DNA of 64,000 nucleotides from Heracleum sosnowskyi. Taxonomy: Eukaryota > Streptophyta > Magnoliopsida > Apiales > Apiaceae. Location of the stretch: contig CM061244.1 in assembly GCA_030848705.1 (NCBI GenBank), positions 47,161,190 to 47,225,189 on the forward strand. The letters run 5' to 3'. Position numbers and translations under genes: made by a program. Of this stretch, positions 32,401 to 43,756 are shown one piece after another. The notes under the pieces were generated by a model that was given only the letters and a program-made list of their open reading frames with translations, was not told the DNA's origin and ran no database searches. Each line of letters opens with the position of its first letter. Position 1 is the stretch's first letter.

Positions 32401-35170
32401 TTAGCCAACCATTCTGGGAATTGAATTTCCTCAATGAACCCAACTTCCAAAAGTTTATTAACTTCCTGTTTAATGGCTTCAAGCCTCTCTGGAGCAAAAT
32501 TCCTCTTTTTCTGTTTTACCGTCTTCTTTTCAGGATCCATATTCAGTTTGTGAGTTATCAATTGGGGATCAATCCCTGGCATGTCGGCCACTGTCCAAGC
32601 AAAAACGTCATTGTTTTCTTGAAGAAAAGACGTGAGTTTGCTCTTCAATGGTTCGGACAGTAGTGCCCCAATATAAGTCACCTTCTCTGGTTCTCCTGGG
32701 ACTAAGGGAATTGGGACCAAGTCCTCAGCTGGTTTCCCCCTTATGTCCTCATTGTCGCTGATATTCATGTCTTCAATTGGGAGAACTTGCCCCCCGGTTC
32801 CATCAGGCCTTAACGCGGCTACATAACAACTTCTAGCCATCTTTTGGTCTCCTCGTTCTTCACCAATCCCATTCCTCGTTGGGAATTTGATTTTTAGATG
32901 ATAAGATGAGGCAACAGCCTTGAACGCATGAAGACCAGTTCTTCCCAGGATTGCATTGTAGGTTGAAGTCGCTTTTATAACTATGAAGTTCAACATCTGA
33001 GTAGACGTATTCATCCCTTGCCCCATAGTCATTGGGAGTTGGATAGTGCCTTCCACTTTTGATTCCACCCCGTTGAATCCGTATATAGGCATATTTGAGG
33101 GCGTTAGCTGAGAATCAGTGTAACCCATCTTGATAAAAGCATCGTGGAGCAGGATATCCACTGAAGCTCCATTGTCAACAAGGACTCTCTTTGTTTCGGA
33201 GTTGCCTATCACATGTATTATGACAAGAGGATCATCATGGGGGAACTTCACCCCTTCCAAGTCTGAATCGTCAAAACCTATTGACACTTCTGTTCTGGCA
33301 CGCTTCGGTGCTTTTCCAACCACAGTCATTACCTCTCGGGCATAAGCCTTTCTTGAGTTTCGGGAGGACCCAGCAGCAGTTGGTCCTCTGAATATCATGT
33401 TGATAACTGGCCCTCGGGGCTTAGGGTTACGATCTTGGTCGTTGTCCCTTCTGTCGTAATCCTTCCTTTCATAGTTTCCTCTTTGACTCCCTTGATTTCC
33501 ATCCTTGGTGAATTTGCTGAGTTTTCCTCTTCGTATCAGAAACTCAATCTCATCTTTCAATTGCCTACAATCATCGGTGTCATGACCGACTTCTTTGTGG
33601 AACCGACAAAACTGATTTTGGTTCCGTTTGGACAAATCAGCCCTCATTGGCTTTGGCCATTTGATATCTTCTTCCTTGGCCATCTCCATCAGAATTTGAC
33701 TCCTGGGAGTATTCAATCTTGCATATTCTGTGAATTTTGGCCCAAAATTGTTTCTCTTGGGGGGAGAATCGGAGTTCTTTGATGTTCTGGGGAACTTTTC
33801 CTTGACGTCATACTCCTGAGTTTCTTTTCTTTTCTTTGAGTTTCCACTACCACCAGCAGTGGGTTCATACTTTCTCATGCTTTCTTCAGCCTTGATATAC
33901 TTTCCGGCTCTATCTTGGAGCTTCACCATGCTCTCGGGTGGATGTTTAGCCAACGACCTTTTGAAGTGGTCATCCGTAGTTCCTTGTTGCAGGGCTATCA
34001 TAGCCACTCTGTCCTCTAAGTCTGGGACTTTCAAAGCCTCTCGAGTGAATCGATTGATGTAGTCCCTTAGGGCTTCATTCTTTCCTTGCTGGATTGGCAT
34101 GAGTGATGCAGAGCTTTTCTCATGCACCCTTCCACTAATGAACTGATTGATAAAATCTTTGCTTAGTTCTTTGAAAGACCCAATTGAGTTGGGAGGAAGA
34201 CAGCTATACCAACGTTGGGCCATGCCTGCCAAGGTTTGTGGAAACACCCTACACTTGACCGCATCGTTGGTTGGCTGCAACAGCAGTGCATTGGAGAAGG
34301 TCCTTACATGATTTGCGGGATCTCCCGTTCCATCATAGGCTTTGATCGAAGGCATCTTGAATTTTTTGGATATAGCCGTTTTCATGATGTCTTGAGTAAA
34401 CGGTGGTGTGGGATCATCAGGATCTCCTAGGGGCAACAGAATACTAGGATCACCCCTTGGGGCTTCGGCCCTCTTGGTTCTTCTTGCCGGTGGATCCAAG
34501 TTGATTATCGGGATCCCTTCAGTCGTTCGGCCTCGAGATTGAGCGGCCTCTTCCTCAGCAAAGAGTTTTTTGAGCCTTGAAGTCTCTACCTCATGGGCTG
34601 CAAGTTTCTCCCTAGTAGTTTGGGGTTGTTCCGATTGGTCTGGGAAGAACGTCTCCTTCTTGGGGCGACATCCTCCCCAGTTGTATAACCCTCATCCTCG
34701 GTGTATGGGCCTGAGTAATCTTGAACGAAAGGGGTCTGGCGAGTTTGTTGATTTTGGGGTCCCAGACCTTGAATATAAGGGGGCACATATGCCTCATGGT
34801 AGATTGGATTAGTTCCACTACCGCCCGCCATGGGTCGAGGGGGCATGCCATAGCTTGGCATCCCCAAAGTCTGATTCGCGTATTGAGGGAGATCAGTAGT
34901 ATGGAGTTGAAGGCTTCTCGGTGCATTCATGATGAGTGGAGAAGTCGAGATTGGTTGCTTGTGAACGGTCTCTTGTGGATTAGATCCATGAATGACCATC
35001 TGAAGGGGATTCGTCCCTTCAACCGAAATTGGGATTTCCGGTCCTTGAGTGTTGGTGGGGATATTCACCCCTTGAGTGCCAGTAGTCGGCGGTGGTTGAT
35101 CAGCCTCAGAGGTGATAGGGCGATCCTCAGGAGTTTGAGTATCCCGAGTTGTTCTTCGTGTGTTTGCCAT
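29484..35170 (-). pseudogene. gag-pol: gag-pol of Tat-type element, four lesions
   Basis: Starts ATG 35170, 15 bases from the primer binding site. The N-terminal part is Pro/Gln-rich; the gag domain lies around 33900-34400 (MAQRWYSCLPPNSIGSFKEL) and a knuckle-like CRFHKEVGHDTDDC near 33590. Protease DNGAS is near 33170. RT has MCVDFTDLNDACPKDCFPLP and YVDDM (near 32050). RNase H follows (about 31270-31640), then a second, archaeal-type RNase H (about 30970-31190, DGASKTKSSGAGL), then integrase with an HHCC region (near 30420-30540) and the core (VTDNGTQFNNDEF, AHPQANGQAE). Lesions: frameshift near 34620 in gag, TGA at 32004-32006 (probably from CGA), a one-base loss near 30975, and a one-base gain near 29603-29612. 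The frame then reaches a stop at 29484. Confidence 0.92.
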
Positions 35171-35184
35171 GGTTGATGTTGTCG

Positions 35185-35201
35185 TCCCACAGATGGCGCC
35201 A
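35185..35201 (-). other. Primer binding site, Tat-type element
   Basis: Minus-strand TGGCGCCATCTGTGGGA, two bases from the 5' LTR. TGGCGCC starts are common in Tat and Athila elements. I do not assign the tRNA from memory. Confidence 0.8.
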
Positions 35202-35203
35202 AA

Positions 35204-35874
35204 TGTTATGGATTAAAAACGAACTTGTGTATTTAATGCTAATGTTTAATGAGCTTCGAGCTTTAATGGCTGCACTCATGTTTCCGGACTAAATTGGTCC
35301 TCACAAGATGCCTACGTATCTCAAATCGTTATTGAGAATCAAGCCAAAAACGTAGTTCTTGGTGTTGCCCTCGGGGCTATGGCGGCAGGGGTACACCAAG
35401 GACGTAGTGACTTGTATGTCCTTATTTGAGGATGAAGTCTAAAACGTAGTTCTAGGGGTGCCTTTATGGCTTGTTGCGCCTTCGAGGCGTTGTGACGTAT
35501 GGAGCTGTGCCCAAAACGTAGTTCTGATTGTAGGATCAGGGTATTTATATAGGCGTCTAGAGCCTAGTATTTATGGTATGTTTAGGAGACTTAGCGAATA
35601 AGTCTCCTTTTTGATATTGGATAAACATCGTATTGCTTGCTGAATAAGTCTTTTCCTTGTTGATAAAGGCTATAACTCATTAATTACCTTTAATTGGGAT
35701 TCCGGATCCTGCTTCGATAAGATTTCCATAATTTGGGCTTTTTTAATGAGCTGTATATTTTCCCTATTTATTAATTACGAAATTAATGAACAATTAGGGA
35801 TTTGGGCATTAAATATCAAACATTTTCATTGGACCGTCAATTATATTTCTATAATTACTTTTCTGACCATATCA
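35204..35874 (-). repeat. 5' LTR of Tat-type element
   Basis: A 671 bp repeat next to the primer binding site. A TATA box is at 35544-35551 on the minus strand, about 325 bases into the LTR. Confidence 0.95.
35544..35551 (-). promoter_or_regulatory. TATA box in 5' LTR (Tat-type)
   Basis: Minus-strand TATATAAA, kept in both LTRs (other copy 25493-25500). It is the likely promoter of the element transcript. Confidence 0.6.
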
Positions 35875-35879
35875 GTTTT
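35875..35879. repeat. Target site duplication GTTTT, right
   Basis: Matches 25137-25141 and flanks the Tat-type element. Confidence 0.88.
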
Positions 35880-37834
35880 GCATATTCCAAAATATTGATG
35901 TGGGGTGACATTTTTTTTATGGGTATCCCAAATTTCTCTAATCATAAACTATAAGAAATTTATTATAGTTGCAAATATTCGAAGAAGCCCTAATTTTATT
36001 TCAAGTAAAGGATATTATTAATATCTACTATATGTAGAACAAAATTATTATAAACCAAATGAGATATATTTGTTCAGTTTCATTAGTTGTTCAACCAAAA
36101 AAATAAAGAGGGTTAGATGAGTAAATGAATATAGTTAGATGAGAGGGTTAACATATATTAAAGGTTCGATTTTCATAAATAATATATTGAATATAATTTT
36201 TAAGTTTTTAAATTATGTAAGGATCAAATTTCATTAAAGTTATGTAAGATAGATTAGAAATTTCATTCTCGATTTGAAGTATCATAAGTTCTAAAGAGAT
36301 TTTAAATAAAAATATATAACAAATTTTTTGAAATGCAACGGCGTAGTATTCAAGCAATGGTTAGACATAACTTTGAGTGTTTTCAATGGTGTTGGTTAAA
36401 ATATTATAAAATAATATTTGTTTAAAATTTGTAGAATGTGTAATATGAGCATGTTTCAATAGTTTGCTATAATAACTGGCCATATTTTAAAAATATTACG
36501 TTATTATTTATTTGAAGTTGTTATAAATATGATATATTATTTTAATATGATAATAAATAATGTGCGGTTTTATTACATGTCTATGTGTTCAACAAATATA
36601 ATCCATATGGACCAAGAATTGTTAAGAGAAATGACCAGTGGATTTTTTTACATATTTTCAATAATTTTCACTTATAGCATGCCATTTAAACGTAAGACAT
36701 AACTTTTTCAAAATTTTTGAAATAACGGTTCAACACCGCCAAAATAATAAGAATCGTAATATCTTAGAATAAATAAATTATAAAAGTTGAATCTAATAGG
36801 TGTATTTGGTTAATAGTAGGATTTTATTCAAATATTAAAACCTGTGTATTTTAATAATTTACACCAAGTTTATGTATTTTTCTAAATTAAATAAATTTTT
36901 GGTGTTAAACTTCGTAGCTTTATTTTCTGTTCAGTTTTTGGGTAGTTTTTATAGGGTAATAATTATCAAACCATCACTAAGTTAAAAATTATTTCATAAT
37001 TTTTGTGTGAGTTTGTAAAATCGTTCAAATACGTCTTTTAGTACTTGATATAAATCCCAAATCGTAAAGTGAAGGTTTGAAGCCCAAATAAATTTAATTA
37101 TTTATTTTCTACCACGTTTTTCTTTTTTAAGTAAGTTTATAGAGTACTATTCATTGCTTAATAATTCTTGCTATGTGCATAAATCAAATCATAATTTAAA
37201 ACGATAAATGACAAATTATCATCACTTGTGCTCTTCGCTTTTTCTTATCGAACCATAGAGATTAGTGGATAAGATAAGTTAAATGTATGTTTTTTGAATT
37301 ATAATATTAATAAAAAAATATATAACTTAAATATTTTGTGATAAAATAAATTATAAACAAAAATTTAATTGTTAGCACATATTACCATTTTAAATAGTGA
37401 TACTAATTTCAAATGCAAAAAAATGTGTTAAACCATTATTTAATATTTAGATATTAAGTTATACAACACATTATAAATTCGTGAATAATATAATTATAAA
37501 TATTAAAAAAACATCTGTGAATTGCTCGGGTTATAAATTAGTAATAAATAAAAGAGATAATAATCTAAAAGTATTGCAAATGTTAAGGGCTCGAAACTCA
37601 TTAACAACATATTTAAATTTAATATTTAAAACTCCAAATATACAAATATAAGTTAAATATTCGAATCAAATCAACAACATATAAAATGTAATATTTATAG
37701 CTTCAAAATTAATAACACTATATTAAAATTTTAATATCATCAGTTAAATGTTAATATCTAATACTTATATTATTAGGTTTAAGAACACCAAAAAGATACA
37801 AACTTTGATATTACATAATATTTATTTATTGGTC

Positions 37835-37838
<4 letters not shown>

Positions 37839-37873
<35 letters not shown>
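37839..37873. repeat. AT dinucleotide microsatellite
   Basis: Uninterrupted AT repeat of about 17 units. Confidence 0.95.
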
Positions 37874-37875
<2 letters not shown>

Positions 37876-37962
37876 GGTTAATAAATACGTATAAAACACA
37901 TGTGCTTTGAAAATATATTTAAATTTAATATTTTAAATATATTGTATTCTCCCTCTTATACA

Positions 37963-37983
37963 AATATATATATATATATATAA
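37963..37983. repeat. AT dinucleotide microsatellite, short
   Basis: About ten AT units. Confidence 0.9.
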
Positions 37984-38082
37984 AAGAATTTTAGGTTGAA
38001 ATGTAAATAATATTCTTATTTCAGTAATACACTATTTATTTGTGTATTGTTAACACTAATTTAATAAATTTATGAATGAAAA

Positions 38083-38144
<62 letters not shown>
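38083..38144. repeat. Compound AC/AT microsatellite
   Basis: Eight AC units pass directly into about 23 AT units. Confidence 0.95.
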
Positions 38145-38148
<4 letters not shown>

Positions 38149-38424
38149 CATCACTAATTAATATAATCATGCAATATAATATGCTATAATAAGAATCGAT
38201 AAATGTATAGTTAGAATCATTTTCAAAAAGTTGTTAATAAATCACAATAATTAAATTATTATTATTGAATAAAATTTATCTAAGATTAAATAAAATGAAT
38301 GATGAATTAATAGGTCTGGGCTATTATAAAAACTAGCATAATAGCTCGTGCAAGTCACGGGTTATTTTCTAGTAATGTACGGAAGTGTAGTGTAATATAT
38401 CAGAATTTTATATATTTTTGATTA

Positions 38425-38451
38425 ATATAATAATAATAATAATAATAATAT
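38425..38451. repeat. AAT trinucleotide microsatellite
   Basis: Run of TAA/AAT units, about eight copies. Confidence 0.85.
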
Positions 38452-39888
38452 TTGAATTAGAATTAGAATAAGAAATTGAATTGTTTGTTAACTAGAAAAG
38501 AAGAAAAATGAGTAATAATCATGTTTGATTAGTTATTAAAATTATAATAATCGTAGATAAGTCGGGCCTATTTATACACTTATGTTATGTTATAGTCCAA
38601 ACACACGGATTAATAGAACCTTAAAATATAAGCCGCCTAGGTGAGAAAGAAAAGAAGGAAAAAAAAAGGATTTAGGTGGGAGAAAGATTAACAAGAGAGT
38701 TTCCTAGTCAATTTGAGGTACTTTCTTTTGTATCATATGGTTGAGTATAATTTACATCAATTCAAATTGTATATTTATGCCATTAATGTGATGTTTTGCT
38801 TTGTTATTCACGTGCCGCTACATCAGTAGCAGTAGTGAGTTTAAGTTTTTTAAGTTTTAATGTATTATATTACGTACATGACACCTATATTGTTTTTATT
38901 ATTTTAATACATTGTGCATATGGATTTAAAGGTCTTCTACTGAATTTGGGATGTGTTTACATGCTTCAGAGCCATTAATTTCATGAAGCATTAATTTCAT
39001 GCAGTGATTATTTTAATATAGATTTTGTTAATATATCTTTGGTTATTGTTTGGCTCTGTTCTTTCGTATAAGGCATGAAATTGATTTAAAAAAAAATTAT
39101 ATTTATGGAGTTATGAAATCTTTAATAGGCCCTCTAATTAGTATCACAAATTTATTAAATTACATATGTATTTTGAGTTGTTTAGAGCTATGTTAATTTA
39201 TATTATAGTAGTAATTAACGTCACATGATCTTTGATTTGTATTCTTTACAGTTTCCGGAGGTGTACACTTGTTTTCTTATTTTAATAATATGTCTCTGTA
39301 TCTAGCATGGTGCTCTAGGATTAGAAATCAAGTTTGTTTTAATTGTTAAGTTTTGGTTATTAAAGAAGCTAGGTCGGGTAAAGATATTTATATTAAATAT
39401 TATAGCAAAGTCAGGGACTTGTAAGAATCATAATAGCATTCAGTGTTACTGCTTTGGTTATGGGTCGTAGGCACATTAATATAGAATCAAGTTTATTGTT
39501 TGAGCTTATTTTGTTGATGAGCAAGTGTTTTAATAAATAAACTGAATCGTATAAATGAATGTATGCTAATAATAAATTGTATTCTGTAAATATATAGATC
39601 AGGGGCCTAGAGTTTAACGGAGTGTTTGCGAATTTCGTTAGTGTTTGAGACTGCTATTTTCGAGGTACAGATTCTCTCCTATTTTATTCAGCGCCATTCC
39701 TCTTAGAAATATTTATGTTAAATTCGTTTTAACCTCAAATCTGTTTGTTTGATTTTTAATCATTTTGATTCCGAAAATTTGTTTTGACTTTGAAAAATAT
39801 TTTAAAATCTGTTTTGAATTATTTAAATATATGTTTCTGTAATTTTCTGATATCGCACATATTTTATATATGTTGGAAATATTAGAAA

Positions 39889-41093
39889 TGTTAGGGTTGA
39901 CACATTTGGAATGATGATAACAAAATACTCAAGACAAGAATTTGATCATGATACCGAAGCTGATTGTCAGAAAGCTAGTTCACAGAAGCTGATAAATCAG
40001 GAAGCTAACTAGAAGACATTTTATCTATCCAAGGTCTAAAAGCCACATCAAATGAATGGAAGATATTCTGTCATCAAGTTAGGAAGCAAGTCAGAAGCAA
40101 ACCAATAGACATCTAATCAAGCACCAAGTGTTTCAGTGGTAAGCCTGCCTAAACAACTCAATAATGGTGAATCAATAAAGATGACAAGATGTTTTATCTA
40201 AGGATGAAGCTAAGTATATCCATTCTACGGATCAAGCTATGAAATCTTATTTCATCTACGGATACAAGCTGAAAACATCATATGCCATCAACGGATAGAA
40301 GCTGAGGACATCTTATCTCATCAACGGATAGAAGCTGAGGACATATTATCTCATCTACGGATAAAAGCTGGGGACATCATATCTACGGATAAACGCTGAA
40401 GGAAGTTGATCTACAGATACAGCTAAGGATGTCATGTTTTATCTATGGATGTAGTTAAAGAGGTTATGGTCTATCTATGGATGCAGCAAAGAATGTTATG
40501 TTCCTTCTATGGATACAGTTATGGAATATTACTTCTACGTGTATTCTGAGATTACCTTTCTACGGATAGTTGACGTAGAATGGTGGTCTACGGATAAGGA
40601 AGTAATACACCTACTGATGTTCATCTCATTCAACATAAAATCAAATCTATATAACGGAATCTTTTGAAGGTTTCTTTATTTAACAGGTTGAATGGAGGAC
40701 AGTCTCATAGATCATCATTACACACCCGTGACTAAGAGATGTTGGATAACGACGCAAAAGATGTATGGAATAGGGAGTCAAAATTGTAAATATTCGAAGG
40801 CTCAAATTCCTACAAGTGAAATGTGAAGTCATCTATTGTCTTTTATGTCTCGATGGATAAATAAGAGTTAAGGTCGCTACCTAGAAGTTTACCTTCTAAC
40901 TGGACACAAAGGAAAAGCTTGACAAGCATGAAGACCTATTTGAAATACTACATGTTCACTTATCTCAGCTAATAGTGACTTGACAGTCGGGTAACCAAGG
41001 AAAGGTCGCTTTCATGCAGATGTCACATGGCCTTGGAAGCTAGGTCAATTGCATGGACTTAGTAATTTTTGAAGAGAGCAGCACACTCAATCA
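39889..41093 (+). repeat. Degenerate Sirevirus-like LTR, possibly solo
   Basis: Begins TGTTAGGGTTGACACATTTG followed by GAATGATGATAAC, a start much like Sirevirus LTRs, and holds no pol. Its middle has 13 loose copies of a CTACGGAT motif. The right end is uncertain: TCA at 41091-41093 followed by GAAA would match the GAAA before the left end, but the duplication is only four bases and could be chance. Orientation is inferred from the TGTTAGG start. Confidence 0.5.
40224..40601. repeat. Dispersed CTACGGAT motif cluster
   Basis: Thirteen copies by eye of TCTACGGAT or close variants (TCAACGGAT, TCTATGGAT, TCTACAGAT), many followed by ANAAGCTGA and GACATC. They are spaced about 20-40 bases apart. 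Confidence 0.85.
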
Positions 41094-42721
41094 GAAAATG
41101 GAGAGCACCCTTTATTCCATTGATTAGAATTTGCCTATTTCTAGCATTATTAGACCTTATTGTTTATTCGAGGTTTCAGATTTTCGTATTTATCGGTTTG
41201 AAATGTTTTGGAGGATAAATAATATTTTGGAGATTATTAGACTTATTTAATCATTATTTAGAAATTATTTAGTGCTCTATTTGCAAGTTTGTGGTTTAAT
41301 AAGTAGCCCCTCATTTAATTATAGACGTGGGTGTTACATGTAGAGTACTTGGGATTGGAGAATTATGAATGTACATGTTTTGCTTGAAAATGAAATGTAT
41401 GAGCTCCTAATCAATCAATTTTAAATGTATGAACCAAATAAAATGCAATCGGGAGCACCCATTACTTAGTGAATGTTTAGGTTATCGGGTGATGGTAGAT
41501 TGTGCCATGTTTGCCCATTTTACTCTTTCACTGACATTTTGAGGCTTCGACAATGCTGGTGATCACACATATTTTGGTTGCAAGTGGTCCGTGGCCGATG
41601 TTCTCATTACCTCGAATGAACCTTTAGTTCTTTTGATAACACAAAATTGTTGTGAATTCGGCACTGTCATAGCATTTTGAGGTTGCACCATGTGTGAAAT
41701 TGGGATGGTATAAGTCAAACATGCTATGTATATATTTTTACATGCATTTATGCATTGATATCAGATGGGATTTTATGGTACTACCTTATTTCCTTATTTT
41801 CTCGTCATCGACCGTAAGGGAAAACTCCGAAAAGCTGTGCTAGTTCCCTAGTCAGCTAGTCTGACTTATAGATTTAGCAGTGGAGCATGTTGCATCTTCT
41901 AGTGTCATTATCATCGATCTGGCAAAGTAAAGTCTCAGTTACCGACCAACCGACCGACCAAACTTTTAATGTTTCGTCTTTAATAATATAGTATAAATTG
42001 ATTGTTTTGTTATTTATTAATTAGACCGAAAATCAGAAAACCAAAAACCAGAAAACCAAAACTTTTAATGTTTCGGTTATTATATAATAATATAGATAGA
42101 TAAGCTAATGCTCTATGAAAAACACTCTTGTATAAAGAACAATAAAGAACATTATAGAATTATACATGAAATTGCATTTAGATTCTAATTTTCACACTAA
42201 AAAAAGGTTTTTTTTATCAATAAAAATAGAATTATCAAAAAATTAGGATCAAATATAACATGATTACACATAATTTTTGTTTCTATACCGTATTCTACAT
42301 TAAATTCAATACGTTAAGCTTAATTGGTATAAAGTTTTGTGATTCTAATCTTAACAAATCAATTTTTATGAAACATAACGTGTTATGAGGGTGTTATTTA
42401 TTATTCTTATAAGTGTTATTCCTAAAATGAAACCCCATATATATGTATATAGGGTCTTGATCATGTGAGAACCCCCACTATTTTGAGATATGAGATCTAA
42501 TCTCAGCCCTTCATTTAATTTAATCATAATCACCCAATTGAATTATATACATACACATATGTATGTATCATCTTCATCATCCCTTTCAACCACCATCTTC
42601 GACCAAACTCCGGCACCAGATTCCGGTTAACCTTCGTTCTTTTTTGATTATCCACATAAATCCAGATCTGTTCCCAACATTATCATCATTTAATGTTCGT
42701 TGCAACATCATTGATGTCACT
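41094..42721. other. Old repeat debris, no genes
   Basis: AT-rich sequence with no coding region. GTGTTACA near 41331-41338 resembles a gypsy LTR end, and a duplicated AAACTTTTAATGTTTCG occurs at about 41969 and 42059. A GGGTCTTGATCATGTGAGAAC start near 42451 looks like some plant non-autonomous DNA elements, but no second end was found. Confidence 0.4.
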
Positions 42722-43693
42722 TGTTAGGAATATGTTGTTCTTGATGATAAACATAAAACACTTAGTAGAATTTGTGTAAAGTCATTTTGTAGCTGTCAAC
42801 GAAATGGCATGCTTTGCAGCATTCCGTTGACAGGAAGCTCATCAACGAAATGAGTGATGTAGCAAGTGCACTGTACAATACTTCACAGTTTGATATGCAT
42901 TTTGTTGTATGTATTAGATAGGTTTTCTAAGTCATGTTGACTAAATGATAGATAGGCAAAATAGGTTGGTTAATTGTAAATATGTTGTGCCTTGTAATTT
43001 TGCCTAAATGAAGACATGTCAACGGAATGAAGTTTACTCATCAACGAAATGGAGAATAAAGCTATCAACGAAACACATCTCCCTGTTATCAACGAATCAT
43101 TATTGCTTTTCTGAATAGTTGACAAAGTGATAGTGATAGTTTACTGAACAGATCTAAAGGTGATGTGGAAGTGTACTTTGCATTGGAAACCATTAAAATG
43201 GACATGGGGAATAAGGAAACATCCCAGTTTCCAATTGGGCTTTTGGGAGTGATCATAATAAGCATGAAGACAAAAGCAAGGATCTCCAAGGACCACTGGA
43301 CAAAGGGATGAAAAGCAAACTATTGGCGGTTACCTTTAGTGTACTTTAGTGTAGCCAAAAATAGCTTTGTAAACTTGGGAATATATAACCAAGTGTAGCA
43401 GTTAAAATAAGAGTAAGAGAAGAAAAACAAATAGATTGTATTAGCTATCTTTGAGAGCATACTTCTCTACATTCTTGTAACTGAGCAGCTGTGTACATTT
43501 TGTATCACAGATTATTTCCGCAATAAAAATCACTTCAGTTGGAACATCAAACAATCCAACTGAAATTATTTATGTGCTTGTGATTTTTACTTTAAGTTCA
43601 GTTTTATTTGTAAGTTGTTTTTAAGTTTAAGAAATATCAAGAATTGTATTCAACCCCCCTTCTACAATTCTGTTAGGTCATTTGGGATTAACA
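42722..43693 (+). repeat. 5' LTR of second Sirevirus
   Basis: Starts TGTTAGGAATATG and ends GGGATTAACA two bases before the primer site, 972 bp. The partner LTR lies outside the window, so the left end rests on the TGTTAGG start. TATATAA at 43382-43388 is a likely TATA box. Seven copies of the TCAACGAAA-type motif lie between 42790 and 43100. Confidence 0.8.
43382..43388 (+). promoter_or_regulatory. TATA box in LTR of second Sirevirus
   Basis: TATATAA, about 310 bases before the LTR end, in a position like that in other copia LTRs. Confidence 0.5.
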
Positions 43694-43695
43694 AT

Positions 43696-43707
43696 TGGTA
43701 TTAGAGC
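43696..43707 (+). other. Primer binding site, second Sirevirus
   Basis: TGGTATTAGAGC, one mismatch from the initiator methionine tRNA complement found in the first Sirevirus. Confidence 0.85.
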
Positions 43708-43756
43708 AAGCTTCTAACATACAAGAAGTTTAAAGATCAAGACCAAAACAGTAACC

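Larger units (their letters stand above)
25142..35874 (-). mobile_element. Tat-lineage Ty3/gypsy element with antisense gene
   Basis: A complete 10.7 kb element in reverse orientation. LTRs of 672 and 671 bp (25142-25813 and 35204-35874) start TGTTATGG and end ATATCA, with GTTTT target duplications (25137-25141 and 35875-35879). By eye the LTRs show about 12 substitutions and one indel, about 98% identity. Gag, protease, RT and RNase H are followed by a second RNase H of the archaeal type (DGASKTKSSGAGLVL) before integrase, which is the hallmark of the Tat lineage. Between pol and the 3' LTR lie an antisense spliced gene and a CGACC repeat array. Gag-pol has four lesions. Confidence 0.94.
35880..39888. 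other. AT-rich intergenic region without genes
   Basis: About 4 kb of AT-rich sequence with several microsatellites. The few short ORFs (for example 38796-38978) show no recognisable protein and have ordinary AT-rich composition. No tRNA or rRNA was seen. Confidence 0.65.

Noticed and set aside
25142..35879. Reading the plus-strand gene at 27405-29168 as a captured host gene
   Set aside because: Its position between pol and 3' LTR and its domain look match the extra antisense ORFs of Tat elements, so a recent host capture is not needed.
38796..38978. 60-codon plus-strand ORF
   Set aside because: Short, hydrophobic, AT-rich, with no promoter or homology visible; expected by chance.
41331..41338. 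GTGTTACA as an end of an old gypsy LTR
   Set aside because: No matching LTR start or second copy is visible, so it is only a resemblance.
42451..42560. Possible MITE start (GGGTCTTGATCATGTGAGAAC)
   Set aside because: No inverted terminal partner or target duplication could be found by eye.
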